Assembly (NCBI RefSeq): GCF_017901175.1
Contig: NZ_CP072793.1
Coordinates: 992,001 to 1,056,000 of the forward strand
Source of the DNA: Thiothrix unzii
Lineage (GTDB): Bacteria; Pseudomonadota; Gammaproteobacteria; Thiotrichales; Thiotrichaceae
DNA: 64,000 bases
Direction: 5' to 3'
Of the stretch, positions 1-7,289 are shown in pieces. The notes beneath the pieces are model-generated. The model ran no database searches. It had not been told where the DNA came from and was given only the letters and a program-made list of their open reading frames with translations. How positions within the stretch are numbered: the first letter of the stretch is position 1; each line of letters begins with the position of its first letter. The translations under genes were made by a program, and so were the position numbers.

Positions 1-1
1 T

Positions 2-325
2 TTTGCCACCGGTCAATCCACGATTGAGCCGCAATTTTACCCAGTGTTGAATAATCTGGGAAATACCTTGAATCAGTTTGCTGATACGCGCATTCAAATT
101 GCGGGGCATACAGATAATGTGGGTAGCGATGCCTTCAACCTGCAATTGTCACAACAGCGTGCCAACAGTGTGCGTGGTTATTTAGCAGGTACTGGTGTCG
201 TAGCGCAGCGTATGCAGGCGGTGGGTTACGGTGAAAGCCGTCCAGTCGCAGACAATGGCAGTGATTATGGGCGCACCCAAAACCGCCGTGTTGAAATTAC
301 CCTGATTCCGGTTCAGCAGCAATAA
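2..325 (+). CDS. OmpA-family C-terminal domain protein (5' truncated by window edge)
   Basis: The frame is open from the first bases, so this is the 3' end of a gene starting outside the window. The visible 107 residues form an OmpA-like peptidoglycan-binding domain: it opens with FATGQSTIEP, has the core GHTDNVGSDAFN, the conserved LSQQRANSV segment, then GYGESRP and the terminal NRRVEI. Domains of this type anchor outer-membrane proteins or lipoproteins to diaminopimelate in the cell wall. The N-terminal part (beta barrel, lipoprotein or other) cannot be seen, so the full protein type is open. A rho-independent terminator follows. Confidence 0.85.
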   Translation, partial: FATGQSTIEPQFYPVLNNLGNTLNQFADTRIQIAGHTDNVGSDAFNLQLSQQRANSVRGYLAGTGVVAQRMQAVGYGESRPVADNGSDYGRTQNRRVEITLIPVQQQ

Positions 326-375
326 GGCTGTGATAATCGGAAAAATCGGTATTTGATCTATAATCCGGTATTATG

Positions 376-402
376 AAGGCTCCATTAGGGAGCCTTCTTT
401 GT
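376..402 (+). terminator. Rho-independent terminator after OmpA-family gene
   Basis: Perfect 8-bp stem AAGGCTCC / GGAGCCTT with a 5-nt loop, followed by a T-rich stretch. It separates the OmpA-family gene from the phosphatidyltransferase operon. Confidence 0.8.
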
Positions 403-420
403 ATTTAACGTAGGGTAGCC

Positions 421-963
421 GTGCGGGAACAAATTCCAAATATCATTACCATGATCCGTATTGTGTCAATCGCGCCGATTTGTTGGTTATTGTGGCGTGG
501 TGAGTATCCTTTGGCTCTAATGTTACTCGTTTTAGCGGGCTTGTCAGATGCCTTGGACGGTTTTTTAGCACGTCGTTACGGTTGGTTCACGCGCTTAGGG
601 GCATTCCTTGATCCGGTTGCGGATAAATTGTTTGTGATGGCAGTGTTCATCGTGTTTGGATTACAGGGCAATTTACCTTGGTGGCTGGTCAGTTTGGTGA
701 TTGGGCGTGATGTGGTGATTGTGCTGGGTGCAATGGCGTGCCGTTGGTTGCGTGGTAAGCTCGAAATTCGTCCGTTAATGATCAGCAAGCTCAATACCGG
801 CTTGCAGATTTTCTTGTTGGCAACGACGTTGTTGCACGTTGCTTTATACCCGTTGCCGTTGTGGTTAACGATAGGTTTGCAATGGGGTGTGGCGGCAACC
901 ACGTTGTTAAGTGGTATTGCTTACATGATTTTATGGGGGCGTTATGCCTTCGCCAAGGGGTAA
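421..963 (+). CDS. CDP-alcohol phosphatidyltransferase family membrane protein
   Basis: Integral-membrane phospholipid synthase of 180 residues with several hydrophobic segments. It carries the family signature D-G-x2-A-R-x8-G-x3-D-x3-D, seen as DALDGFLARRYGW followed by LGAFLDPVADK, whose aspartates bind metal and the CDP-alcohol. Length and motif fit PgsA-like (phosphatidylglycerophosphate synthase) enzymes, but the acceptor alcohol cannot be read from sequence, so pgsA is not assigned. The start is GTG with AGGGTAG just upstream. It opens a compact three-gene run with the PerM-like permease (3-bp gap) and hda. Confidence 0.85.
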   Translation: MREQIPNIITMIRIVSIAPICWLLWRGEYPLALMLLVLAGLSDALDGFLARRYGWFTRLGAFLDPVADKLFVMAVFIVFGLQGNLPWWLVSLVIGRDVVIVLGAMACRWLRGKLEIRPLMISKLNTGLQIFLLATTLLHVALYPLPLWLTIGLQWGVAATTLLSGIAYMILWGRYAFAKG

Positions 964-966
964 GAA

Positions 967-2091
967 ATGATCTGGAGCAGTAGTCGGTGGTTTTGGTTGG
1001 CGATTGGTTTATTGTCAGTCGTTTTGCTATACGTGTTGGCTCCTATTTTAATGCCATTTTTGGCGGGGGCGTTGCTGGCCTATTTGGGCGACCCGTTGGT
1101 AGATCGGCTGGAGTCGTGGAAATTGTCACGTACCGCGTCGGTGACGGTGGTTTTCTTGACGATTTGCTTGGCTTTAGTGCTGTTTTTCTTGTTTTTAGTA
1201 CCGATTTTGGAAACCCAAACGCAACGCTTGTTCGATAAAATTCCCCAGTATTTGGAGTGGGGTGTGAATGTGCTCGCGCCGTATTTACAGGAACGTTTTG
1301 GGGTTGATCCCAGTGTTTTGGAAGTGGAGCGCATTAAGGGCGTGATTACTTCTCACTGGAAGGAAACCGGCGGCTTTATCCGTAATGCGGTGCAAACGAT
1401 TTCACATTCCGGGTTTGTAGTGTTGGGTTGGGTGGCTAATTTAGCGTTGATTCCGATTATTACGTTTTATTTGTTGCGTGATTGGGATCATTTAGTGCGT
1501 TACATTGATGATTTATTGCCGCGTTCAATAGAACCGTTAGTGGCGCGATTGGCGCGTGAATCTGATGAGGTTTTAGGGGCTTTCTTACGCGGGCAATTGT
1601 CGGTGATGCTGGCATTGTCGGTTATTTATGCGATTGGCTTGAGTCTGATTGGCTTGGAATTCGCGCTGTTGATTGGTTTAATCGCTGGCTTGGTGAGTTT
1701 TGTGCCGTATTTGGGCTTAATTGTGGGTGTAAGTATTGCCGGAATTGCGGTGTTGTTTCAGATGCCTCACGATATTTTTATGTTGTTTTGGGTATTCGCG
1801 GTGTTCGGGGTTGCGCAAGTGATTGAAGGCACGCTGTTAACCCCGTTACTGGTGGGTGAGCGCATTGGTTTGCATCCGGTGGCGGTGATTTTTGCGGTGT
1901 TAGCGGGCGGGCAATTATTTGGTTTTATGGGGATTTTATTGGCATTGCCAGTGGCAGCGGTGTTGGCGGTGATTTTGCGCCATGTGCATGATACTTATAA
2001 ACAAAGCCAGATTTATGGCATAGAGGAATCATTACTGGATGACAATCTGCCAGTTGCAGATAGTGTAACTGATGGGGAGAAAACTCCATGA
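967..2091 (+). CDS. AI-2E family transporter (PerM/YdiK-like)
   Basis: Polytopic inner-membrane protein of 374 residues in the AI-2E exporter superfamily (DUF20). Hydrophobic pairs lie at the N-terminus (about residues 8-35 and 60-80), there is a charged soluble loop around 85-150, and clustered helices from 150 to 345. The family-typical segment FVPYLGLIVG and the Gly-rich end near AGGQLFGFMGILLALP are present. Substrates differ within the family and the true role here is unknown. The 3' end overlaps hda by 4 bp (ATGA), implying translational coupling. A PerM-type gene beside hda is common in gammaproteobacteria. Confidence 0.85.
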   Translation: MIWSSSRWFWLAIGLLSVVLLYVLAPILMPFLAGALLAYLGDPLVDRLESWKLSRTASVTVVFLTICLALVLFFLFLVPILETQTQRLFDKIPQYLEWGVNVLAPYLQERFGVDPSVLEVERIKGVITSHWKETGGFIRNAVQTISHSGFVVLGWVANLALIPIITFYLLRDWDHLVRYIDDLLPRSIEPLVARLARESDEVLGAFLRGQLSVMLALSVIYAIGLSLIGLEFALLIGLIAGLVSFVPYLGLIVGVSIAGIAVLFQMPHDIFMLFWVFAVFGVAQVIEGTLLTPLLVGERIGLHPVAVIFAVLAGGQLFGFMGILLALPVAAVLAVILRHVHDTYKQSQIYGIEESLLDDNLPVADSVTDGEKTP

Positions 2092-2813
2092 TGCAGCAGC
2101 AGTTAACGCTGAATGTGGGCATTCGTGACGGGCATCGTTTCAGCTCGTTTTTCGTTACCCCTGAAAATGCTGAATTGCTGGGTATTTTAAAACGTGGCTT
2201 TGAACAGCATTTCCCGCAGATTTTTTTGTGGGGCGATACCTTGGCGGGTAAGTCACATTTGTTGCAGGCGTGTTGTGAAAATTATTACCAAGCTGGTTTA
2301 ATGGCGGCGTATTTTCCGCTGAAAACTTGTGCGCAATACGGTTTGCGGATGCTCGCGGGTTTGGAAAATAAGCATTTGGTCGTCATCGACGAATTGGATG
2401 CGGTGATTGGGCAGCGCGACTGGGAAGAAGCTTTGGTGCATTTGATTAATGCGTGTCGTGCGAATAATCAGCCATTGTTGTTTGCGGCACGTACCAGCCC
2501 CCGCGAAATGGTGTGTGCACTTCCTGATTTTTCTTCGCGCTTACTGTGGGGGCCGGATTACCGGGTGCATGTGATGAGCGAAGAACAGTGTATGCAGGCG
2601 ATGGCGTGGCGGGCGCACCAACGTGGTTTTGAATTGCCCACTCATGTGATGAAATACATTCAACGCCATTACCCGCATGATATTAAAACCTTAGTGACGA
2701 TGTTAAACCGTTTAGATGCTGCAAGTTTAACCAAGGGTCGTAAGGTGACGCGGGAGTTTATCCGTGAAGTTATGCAGGATTCCGTATCGCCTGCGCAAGC
2801 TGTGCTACAGTGA
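2088..2813 (+). CDS. hda: DnaA regulatory inactivator Hda
   Basis: AAA+ protein of 241 residues homologous to DnaA domain III. With the DNA-loaded beta clamp it stimulates ATP hydrolysis by DnaA and so prevents over-initiation. Seen: N-terminal clamp-binding-like motif QLTLNV (residues 5-10), Walker A GDTLAGKS (about 48-55), Walker B VVIDELDAV (about 98-106) and an arginine-rich C-terminal lid. The total length is near that of E. coli Hda. Two adjacent ATG codons (2088, 2091) are possible; GGGGAG sits about 10 nt upstream of the first, which also overlaps the preceding stop. Confidence 0.93.
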   Translation: MMQQQLTLNVGIRDGHRFSSFFVTPENAELLGILKRGFEQHFPQIFLWGDTLAGKSHLLQACCENYYQAGLMAAYFPLKTCAQYGLRMLAGLENKHLVVIDELDAVIGQRDWEEALVHLINACRANNQPLLFAARTSPREMVCALPDFSSRLLWGPDYRVHVMSEEQCMQAMAWRAHQRGFELPTHVMKYIQRHYPHDIKTLVTMLNRLDAASLTKGRKVTREFIREVMQDSVSPAQAVLQ

Positions 2814-2843
2814 TGTTTCGTCCTCTAGAAAATAAAGGAAAGC

Positions 2844-3485
2844 ATGATGGATATGAAAAATTTACTGGATCAATTACTGCAATCAGGTAAAGACATTGCC
2901 CAAAAAGGGCAGGTGTTGGCTGAGCAAAAATTGGGTATTCCCGCAGAAGGCGAGAAACGTGACTCTATGTTGTCGGGCATGAAAACCGGCGCGGCAGCAG
3001 CGGGTACACTGGCCTTGTTGTTAGGTACGCAAACCGGACGGCGCGTCACGGGTGCGGCAGTTAAAGTGGGCAGTCTCGCGGCATTGGGTGGTTTGGCCTA
3101 TCAAATGTACCGTCAATGGGAAACACCAAACGCTGCGTCAGATACTTCGGAGGCAGTCACCGAAGCGCAAACTGATCCGGCTATTTTATTAAAAGCAATG
3201 ATTGCGGCTGCGAAAGCTGATGGTCATGTGGATTCCGCAGAAATGACAGCGATTCGGCAAAAACTGTCCGAGTTAGCCTTGGATGGTGATGTTAATGATA
3301 TGATCTTGACCGAACTTACCAAACCACTGGATGCTGCAAGTATTGCGGCACTGGCTGATGGTAATGTGGCAATCGCTACCGAAATCTACCTCGTGTCTGC
3401 TGCTGTCATTGACGTTGCCAACGATGCGGAACAAGCGTATTTGGCGGACTTGCGTGCGGCATTAGCGTTGCCTGAAGGCGTTTAA
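2844..3485 (+). CDS. DUF533 / TerB-like tellurite-resistance-family protein (YebE-like)
   Basis: Protein of 213 residues. The N-terminal half is Ala/Gly-rich and carries a GxxxG-type hydrophobic stretch (about residues 48-88, ending GGLAYQMYRQWE) that probably inserts in or lies on the membrane. The C-terminal half (about 110-210) is a TerB-like helical domain with the acidic pattern AAAKADGHVDSAEM. This architecture matches DUF533/YebE proteins, whose function is not settled. SD AGGAAAG precedes the ATG. It is followed by a palindromic GC-rich repeat. Confidence 0.8.
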   Translation: MMDMKNLLDQLLQSGKDIAQKGQVLAEQKLGIPAEGEKRDSMLSGMKTGAAAAGTLALLLGTQTGRRVTGAAVKVGSLAALGGLAYQMYRQWETPNAASDTSEAVTEAQTDPAILLKAMIAAAKADGHVDSAEMTAIRQKLSELALDGDVNDMILTELTKPLDAASIAALADGNVAIATEIYLVSAAVIDVANDAEQAYLADLRAALALPEGV

Positions 3486-3498
3486 ACCCCCTTAACCG

Positions 3499-3526
3499 CC
3501 CCTCTACCGCTTGGCGGGGAGAGGGG
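3499..3526. repeat. GC-rich palindromic repeat (REP-like), copy 1
   Basis: CCCCTCT pairs with AGAGGGG, with an inner CCGC/GCGG pairing, between the convergent ends of the DUF533 gene and the small minus-strand gene. It belongs to a group of C-run/G-run hairpins seen also at 11897, 27207, 27253 and 27844. It could serve as a bidirectional terminator without a clear T tract. Confidence 0.6.
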
Positions 3527-3540
3527 TTGGGATGAGGGTC

Positions 3541-3735
3541 TTAAAAACGGTCGTCAAAAACATCTTTCAAGCGTCGTTCTAACGCCTTGCGTTCCAAGTA
3601 ATCCTCAACATTGCGCCGAATAATGTGCGGTTTAGTACGTTTTGGGTGATCGGCGGATGATGAAGATGTGGTTACTTTTTCGATAATAAATGAATCATCT
3701 TCTTGCTCAATGCCATACTCGTTGGTATCACGCAT
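3541..3735 (-). CDS. Small acidic protein resembling the PA3496 family
   Basis: Highly charged protein of 64 residues without a signal peptide. The C-terminal half, IIRRNVEDYLERKALERRL followed by DVFDDRF, resembles the short conserved block of PA3496-family proteins (named putative envelope integrity proteins; role unproven). The N-terminal third is Glu/Asp-rich, then Ser-rich. The assignment rests on this one block. The gene lies downstream of dsbD on the same strand, separated by a hairpin at 3852-3876. Confidence 0.6.
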   Translation of the reverse strand: MRDTNEYGIEQEDDSFIIEKVTTSSSSADHPKRTKPHIIRRNVEDYLERKALERRLKDVFDDRF

Positions 3736-3851
3736 GGATTTGCTCTCTTGTTTCGTGTATCGGTTTTTTGGTGTGCCTGTAGTATAGAAAATATAGCTGA
3801 ATTTATGCTGATTCGTGCTCGAAAAGTGTGAGAGGAAGGCTTATCCCGACA

Positions 3852-3876
3852 GACGTGCAGATGAAATCTACACGTC
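3852..3876. other. Hairpin between dsbD and the small gene
   Basis: GACGTGCAGAT and ATCTACACGTC form an 11-bp stem with one mismatch around a GAA loop, 26 bp past the dsbD stop. No T run follows on either strand, so an intrinsic terminator is not supported; it may be an RNA-stabilising or processing structure. Confidence 0.45.
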
Positions 3877-3902
3877 GTCAGAATCAATGAGGCGGAGCAA
3901 AC

Positions 3903-6257
3903 TCAAGGAGCGGTGGCTTGCTGCATGAATTGTTTGGCGTGCTTGGTTAGGCGTTCAGCATTTACTTCGCCAATTAAGCGTAAGGAACGCATTTCCTCGC
4001 CATGACTATTAAAGAAAATGAAAGCAGGCGGGCCAATAACATCAAACTGTTTCTGCAAAGCAACGTCAGCATCATCCTGTTTTGTGACATCAGCTTTTAG
4101 CAGCAAAGCGTTACCTAAAGCACCGGCAACATCCGCCGATTTAAAGGTGGTTCTTTCCATTTTGGCGCAAGTGACACAGAAATCAGCGGTGAAATCCAAC
4201 ATAACCGGGCGGTTTGCTGCTTTTGCGGCGGCTAATGCTGCTTTCAAGCCCTCAGAACCTTTGATTGCTTGGAATTGTAAACCGCTAGAAACGGCTGCAT
4301 CACTGCTGGCAATAACGGTGCTACCAAAAACGCCTTTCAGCGGTTGTAACAGACTTTGGCTGCCAGCCGATAAACCGAAGAGGATCAATCCACCGTAGAA
4401 TAACTGGATCATGCCCGTGCTTTTCCAGAAGCGTCCCCAGCCACCTGCTTCTTCGTTGGTTCTTTCCAACGCACCCATATAAACGCCGGAAGACACCAGC
4501 AAAATACCAGTAAGAGCCATCGTGATTTCAATCGGTACAATCCGGCTCAGCATGTAAATCGCAATGCCCAGCATGATAATCCCGAAAACGGCTTTAACCG
4601 TATCCATCCATGCACCCGCACGCGGCAATAAATGCCCTGCGGACGTGCCAATCAATAGCAGAGGCACACCGATACCAATACCCATTGAGAACAGCGCGGA
4701 AGCCCCTAATACTGCGTCTTTACTCTGTGCAATATAAGTCAACGCGCCTGCAATCACGGGGCCTGCACAAGGTCCGACAATTAAGGTCGAGAGAAAACCC
4801 ATGATAGCCGCACCAATGAAGCTACCACTTTCTTGTTTATTGCTGATTTCGCTTAAACGGCTTTGAATGCTGTTAGGCAATTGCAAATCGTAAAAACCAA
4901 ACATTGACAGTGCCAACAGCACAAAGAGCACGCTCATAAACCCGATAGCAACAGGGTTTTGTAAAACTGTTTGCAGATTTTGCCCGAAGAAACCAAACAC
5001 GAAACCAATGACCGCATAGGCAAATGCACCTGCTAATACATAGGTTAACGACAGGAAAAATGCTTTACGCGAGGTGGTATTACCGTAGCCCGCAATAATC
5101 CCGGATAAAATGGGAATCATCGGGAAAATGCACGGCGTAAATGCCAGTAACAAGCCCGCGATAAACATCACCAAAATCTTTTGCAGGAAACTGCTACCTT
5201 CCAGTTTTTGCGCTAAGGCATCCTGTTCATTAAGGGCAACATCAGCACTAACCGGCGTGTTATTCGCAATGGGTCGTGCTTCTGGCAATCCAGCCAATGT
5301 TAACTCATTGGTTTTCTTGACAGGTGGATAACAAACTCCAGTGTTGTCAGCACAGCCTTGATACTGTGTAGTGACGACTATTTTTTCTACGCCATCAGTG
5401 GCTTCAACCGGGATTTTGACTTCAATGTCTTCACCGTAAACTTCGATCATGCCGAAGTATTCGTCTTGCGTTTGTTTGCCCGCAGGAAACACCGGTTTGC
5501 CCAACGTTACGCCTTCTTGTGGTTCTTTAAGGCTAAACGTGATTTTAGGGCGGTAAAGGTGATGGTTGGGCTGGATAACCCACGTGGCTTTCAGCGTGCC
5601 TTTGTCGATAGCAGCGATGTCAAAAGCGAAAGCTTTATCCACAGGCATCGGTTTATTGGCGGCTTGCTTATCAGCACCTTTGAATATATCTGGAAGTTTA
5701 CTGGTCGTTGTTGGCGGTGTTGCCTCTGCTACCGCAGGTTCAGGCGCAGTAACTTCCGCAACAGGTGCTGGGGTGGGTGCAGGTGCAGGTGGTGCTGCAA
5801 CAGCAGTAGTCGGTGCAGGCGCCGCGTCGGTGGCGGCAGCGAGTTCCAGTTGTGCAATTCCACGGGAAGGCGGGAAGCACATCCCGGTATCAGAACAGCC
5901 TTGGTATTTTACTTTCAGGGCAAGTTGGATAGCCTGCGAGAGGGTTTGCCCACGTTCAACAGGAATCTCTACCTCAACTTTGTTGCGGTAAATTTCATGC
6001 TTGGCTTGAGTGGTGGGATCATCCTTGCTCTCGCCAGCCGGAAACGTGGGTGTCGCTAATTTGAGGTCGGTACTGTCTGTCTCAAACTTAAATTTGTCAC
6101 GGCTAAGGTAATGACCTTCAGCAATTTCCCACGTCGCTTTTATGGTAGTAGGGGATATTGCTTCAGCCTTGAATTGAAAGGCTTGGTCTGCCCGTAGCAG
6201 CTCTGCATGGACTTGTGTGGTGGCAAGCAAAAGCAGAAAGCAGAACAGTTTTCTCAT
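3903..6257 (-). CDS. dsbD: Thiol:disulfide interchange protein DsbD with duplicated N-terminal domain
   Basis: Inner-membrane protein that passes electrons from cytoplasmic thioredoxin to periplasmic thiol proteins. The 784 residues are: signal peptide (1-18, ending VHA), first alpha domain (about 20-140, Cys121/Cys127, YQGCSDTGMCFPP), Ala/Pro-rich linker (140-185), second alpha domain (about 190-320, Cys302/Cys309), transmembrane beta domain (about 355-630, with Cys376 in FTPCIFP and Cys497 in VGPCAGP), and a C-terminal thioredoxin-like domain with CVTC at 694-697. All redox cysteines of the family are present. E. coli DsbD has 565 residues and one alpha domain, so the extra length comes from the duplication. 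Nearby fxsA-groES-groEL matches the dsbD neighbourhood of other gammaproteobacteria. Confidence 0.95.
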   Translation of the reverse strand: MRKLFCFLLLLATTQVHAELLRADQAFQFKAEAISPTTIKATWEIAEGHYLSRDKFKFETDSTDLKLATPTFPAGESKDDPTTQAKHEIYRNKVEVEIPVERGQTLSQAIQLALKVKYQGCSDTGMCFPPSRGIAQLELAAATDAAPAPTTAVAAPPAPAPTPAPVAEVTAPEPAVAEATPPTTTSKLPDIFKGADKQAANKPMPVDKAFAFDIAAIDKGTLKATWVIQPNHHLYRPKITFSLKEPQEGVTLGKPVFPAGKQTQDEYFGMIEVYGEDIEVKIPVEATDGVEKIVVTTQYQGCADNTGVCYPPVKKTNELTLAGLPEARPIANNTPVSADVALNEQDALAQKLEGSSFLQKILVMFIAGLLLAFTPCIFPMIPILSGIIAGYGNTTSRKAFFLSLTYVLAGAFAYAVIGFVFGFFGQNLQTVLQNPVAIGFMSVLFVLLALSMFGFYDLQLPNSIQSRLSEISNKQESGSFIGAAIMGFLSTLIVGPCAGPVIAGALTYIAQSKDAVLGASALFSMGIGIGVPLLLIGTSAGHLLPRAGAWMDTVKAVFGIIMLGIAIYMLSRIVPIEITMALTGILLVSSGVYMGALERTNEEAGGWGRFWKSTGMIQLFYGGLILFGLSAGSQSLLQPLKGVFGSTVIASSDAAVSSGLQFQAIKGSEGLKAALAAAKAANRPVMLDFTADFCVTCAKMERTTFKSADVAGALGNALLLKADVTKQDDADVALQKQFDVIGPPAFIFFNSHGEEMRSLRLIGEVNAERLTKHAKQFMQQATAP

Positions 6258-6577
6258 TCTTCATTCCATTCTAAAGTACATCATTAAGACCAACCAACAC
6301 TTGGCAACTAAAGCATTTGCCCCGAATGATTCGTCTGAGTTGGAGTAATAGTAGATTAAATGTGAGTGATCGGCAAAATATCTTCGCATCATTTCTCACC
6401 TTAGGTCTTTTTTTTCGATGAACTGCACTGAAGCTGGGAAAAAAGCCGTGTGTTGCTGTGCTGGTTACAACAGTGGTGGTTTTTTTGCAACAGTTTCAGT
6501 AAGGTAGCGTTAATCTTAAAGCGATGGTTGCGGCAGGATGTATGGGTTGTATTCAAGCACGAGCTGATCGACAGGCA
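6258..6577. other. Intergenic stretch upstream of dsbD
   Basis: About 320 bp with no convincing ORF, tRNA or strong hairpin. It has an AT-rich part next to the dsbD start and a run of eight T near 6409-6416. It presumably holds the dsbD promoter; I could not identify a confident -35/-10 pair. Confidence 0.4.
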
Positions 6578-6610
6578 TAAAAAAAGCCTGAAATAGTTCA
6601 GGCTTTTTTA
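6578..6610 (-). terminator. Rho-independent terminator of the H-NS-family gene
   Basis: Perfect 12-bp stem AAAAAGCCTGAA / TTCAGGCTTTTT with a 4-nt loop, 14 bp beyond the stop codon. The A-run on the plus strand is the T tract of the minus-strand transcript; the symmetric ends mean it could act in both directions. Confidence 0.85.
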
Positions 6611-6623
6611 AAGCAATGATCGT

Positions 6624-6938
6624 TTAGATCAAGCAATCAGATAATTCGCCACCTGTTGAGGTATAAGCTTCAACCCAAGATGGCTTACGGCCGCGACCGC
6701 TCCATACTTGCATTGGATTATTTGGATTGCGGTATTTAGGTTGTACAACACGTTTTTTAGTAACACGTGCTTGCATCACTTCTTCTAATGTAAAACCTGC
6801 TGCTTCTGCCATTTCTTCAAAAGTAGCATACAGGCTTTCGAGTTCAGTTTGACGACGACCGCCAATGACACTATCAATACTGCCTTTAAGAGCTTCGAGT
6901 TCGGCAACGCTGAAATGGGAAATATCTGGGATAGCCAT
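6624..6938 (-). CDS. H-NS histone-family DNA-binding protein
   Basis: Nucleoid-associated protein of 104 residues. The N-terminal half is helical and should form the oligomerisation region. The C-terminal domain has the H-NS-type core PKYRNPNNPMQVWSGRGRKP followed by W, including the RGRKPxW minor-groove hook. Such proteins silence AT-rich and acquired DNA. The ATG at 6938 is chosen over a TTG two codons upstream because AAGGACAGG lies in front of it. A sigma70-type promoter is visible upstream and a strong terminator downstream, so the gene is a single transcription unit. Confidence 0.9.
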   Translation of the reverse strand: MAIPDISHFSVAELEALKGSIDSVIGGRRQTELESLYATFEEMAEAAGFTLEEVMQARVTKKRVVQPKYRNPNNPMQVWSGRGRKPSWVEAYTSTGGELSDCLI

Positions 6939-6988
6939 GAACAATACCTGTCCTTTATGATTTGGTTAAAAGATAAAACGTTGCGTGT

Positions 6989-7016
6989 ATTCTATTTCAC
7001 ATTAACTAATTGTCAA
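6989..7016 (-). promoter_or_regulatory. Sigma70-type promoter of the H-NS-family gene
   Basis: On the minus strand TTGACA is followed after 16 bp by TAGAAT, about 50 bp upstream of the ATG. The surroundings are very AT-rich, typical of an autoregulated H-NS promoter. Confidence 0.65.
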
Positions 7017-7289
7017 GTTATCTGTAAAAACTTTTTAACAAAAATACAGTGATTGAGGTTATTTCAGAATCGCTTTTCAAATGAGGCTAAATCAAAAAGC
7101 CATTTTTAGTAAGCAAACGGCGGTAATGCTTGATTGCGCTTACGCAAAGTGAGAGCTAATGTAGCTTTACCTTTGGTCTGTAAGAAATTCGGCATCAGAC
7201 GGGCGGCGTAGCTTTTGATCGAATAATTCCCTATAATAAAGGGCAATATTTAATCATAAAAACAGACTTGCCTTGTGCAGGGGGATTTG
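7017..7289. other. Intergenic stretch between H-NS-family and GGDEF/EAL genes
   Basis: AT-rich divergent spacer. A perfect TATAAT at 7232-7237 is a likely -10 for the GGDEF/EAL gene, but no good -35 stands at the right distance. Nothing else recognisable. Confidence 0.4.

Noticed and set aside
3852-3876. Hairpin as an intrinsic terminator of dsbD
   Set aside because: Good stem but no T tract on either side, so kept only as an unassigned hairpin.
5358-6059. 233-codon plus-strand frame opposite dsbD
   Set aside because: Low-complexity Arg/Cys/Phe-rich translation of the Ala/Pro linker and alpha domains of dsbD in reverse; no start signal.
6411-6500. Possible small RNA with T-rich end upstream of dsbD
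   Set aside because: T runs are present near 6409 and 6481, but no stable stem precedes them and no promoter is evident.
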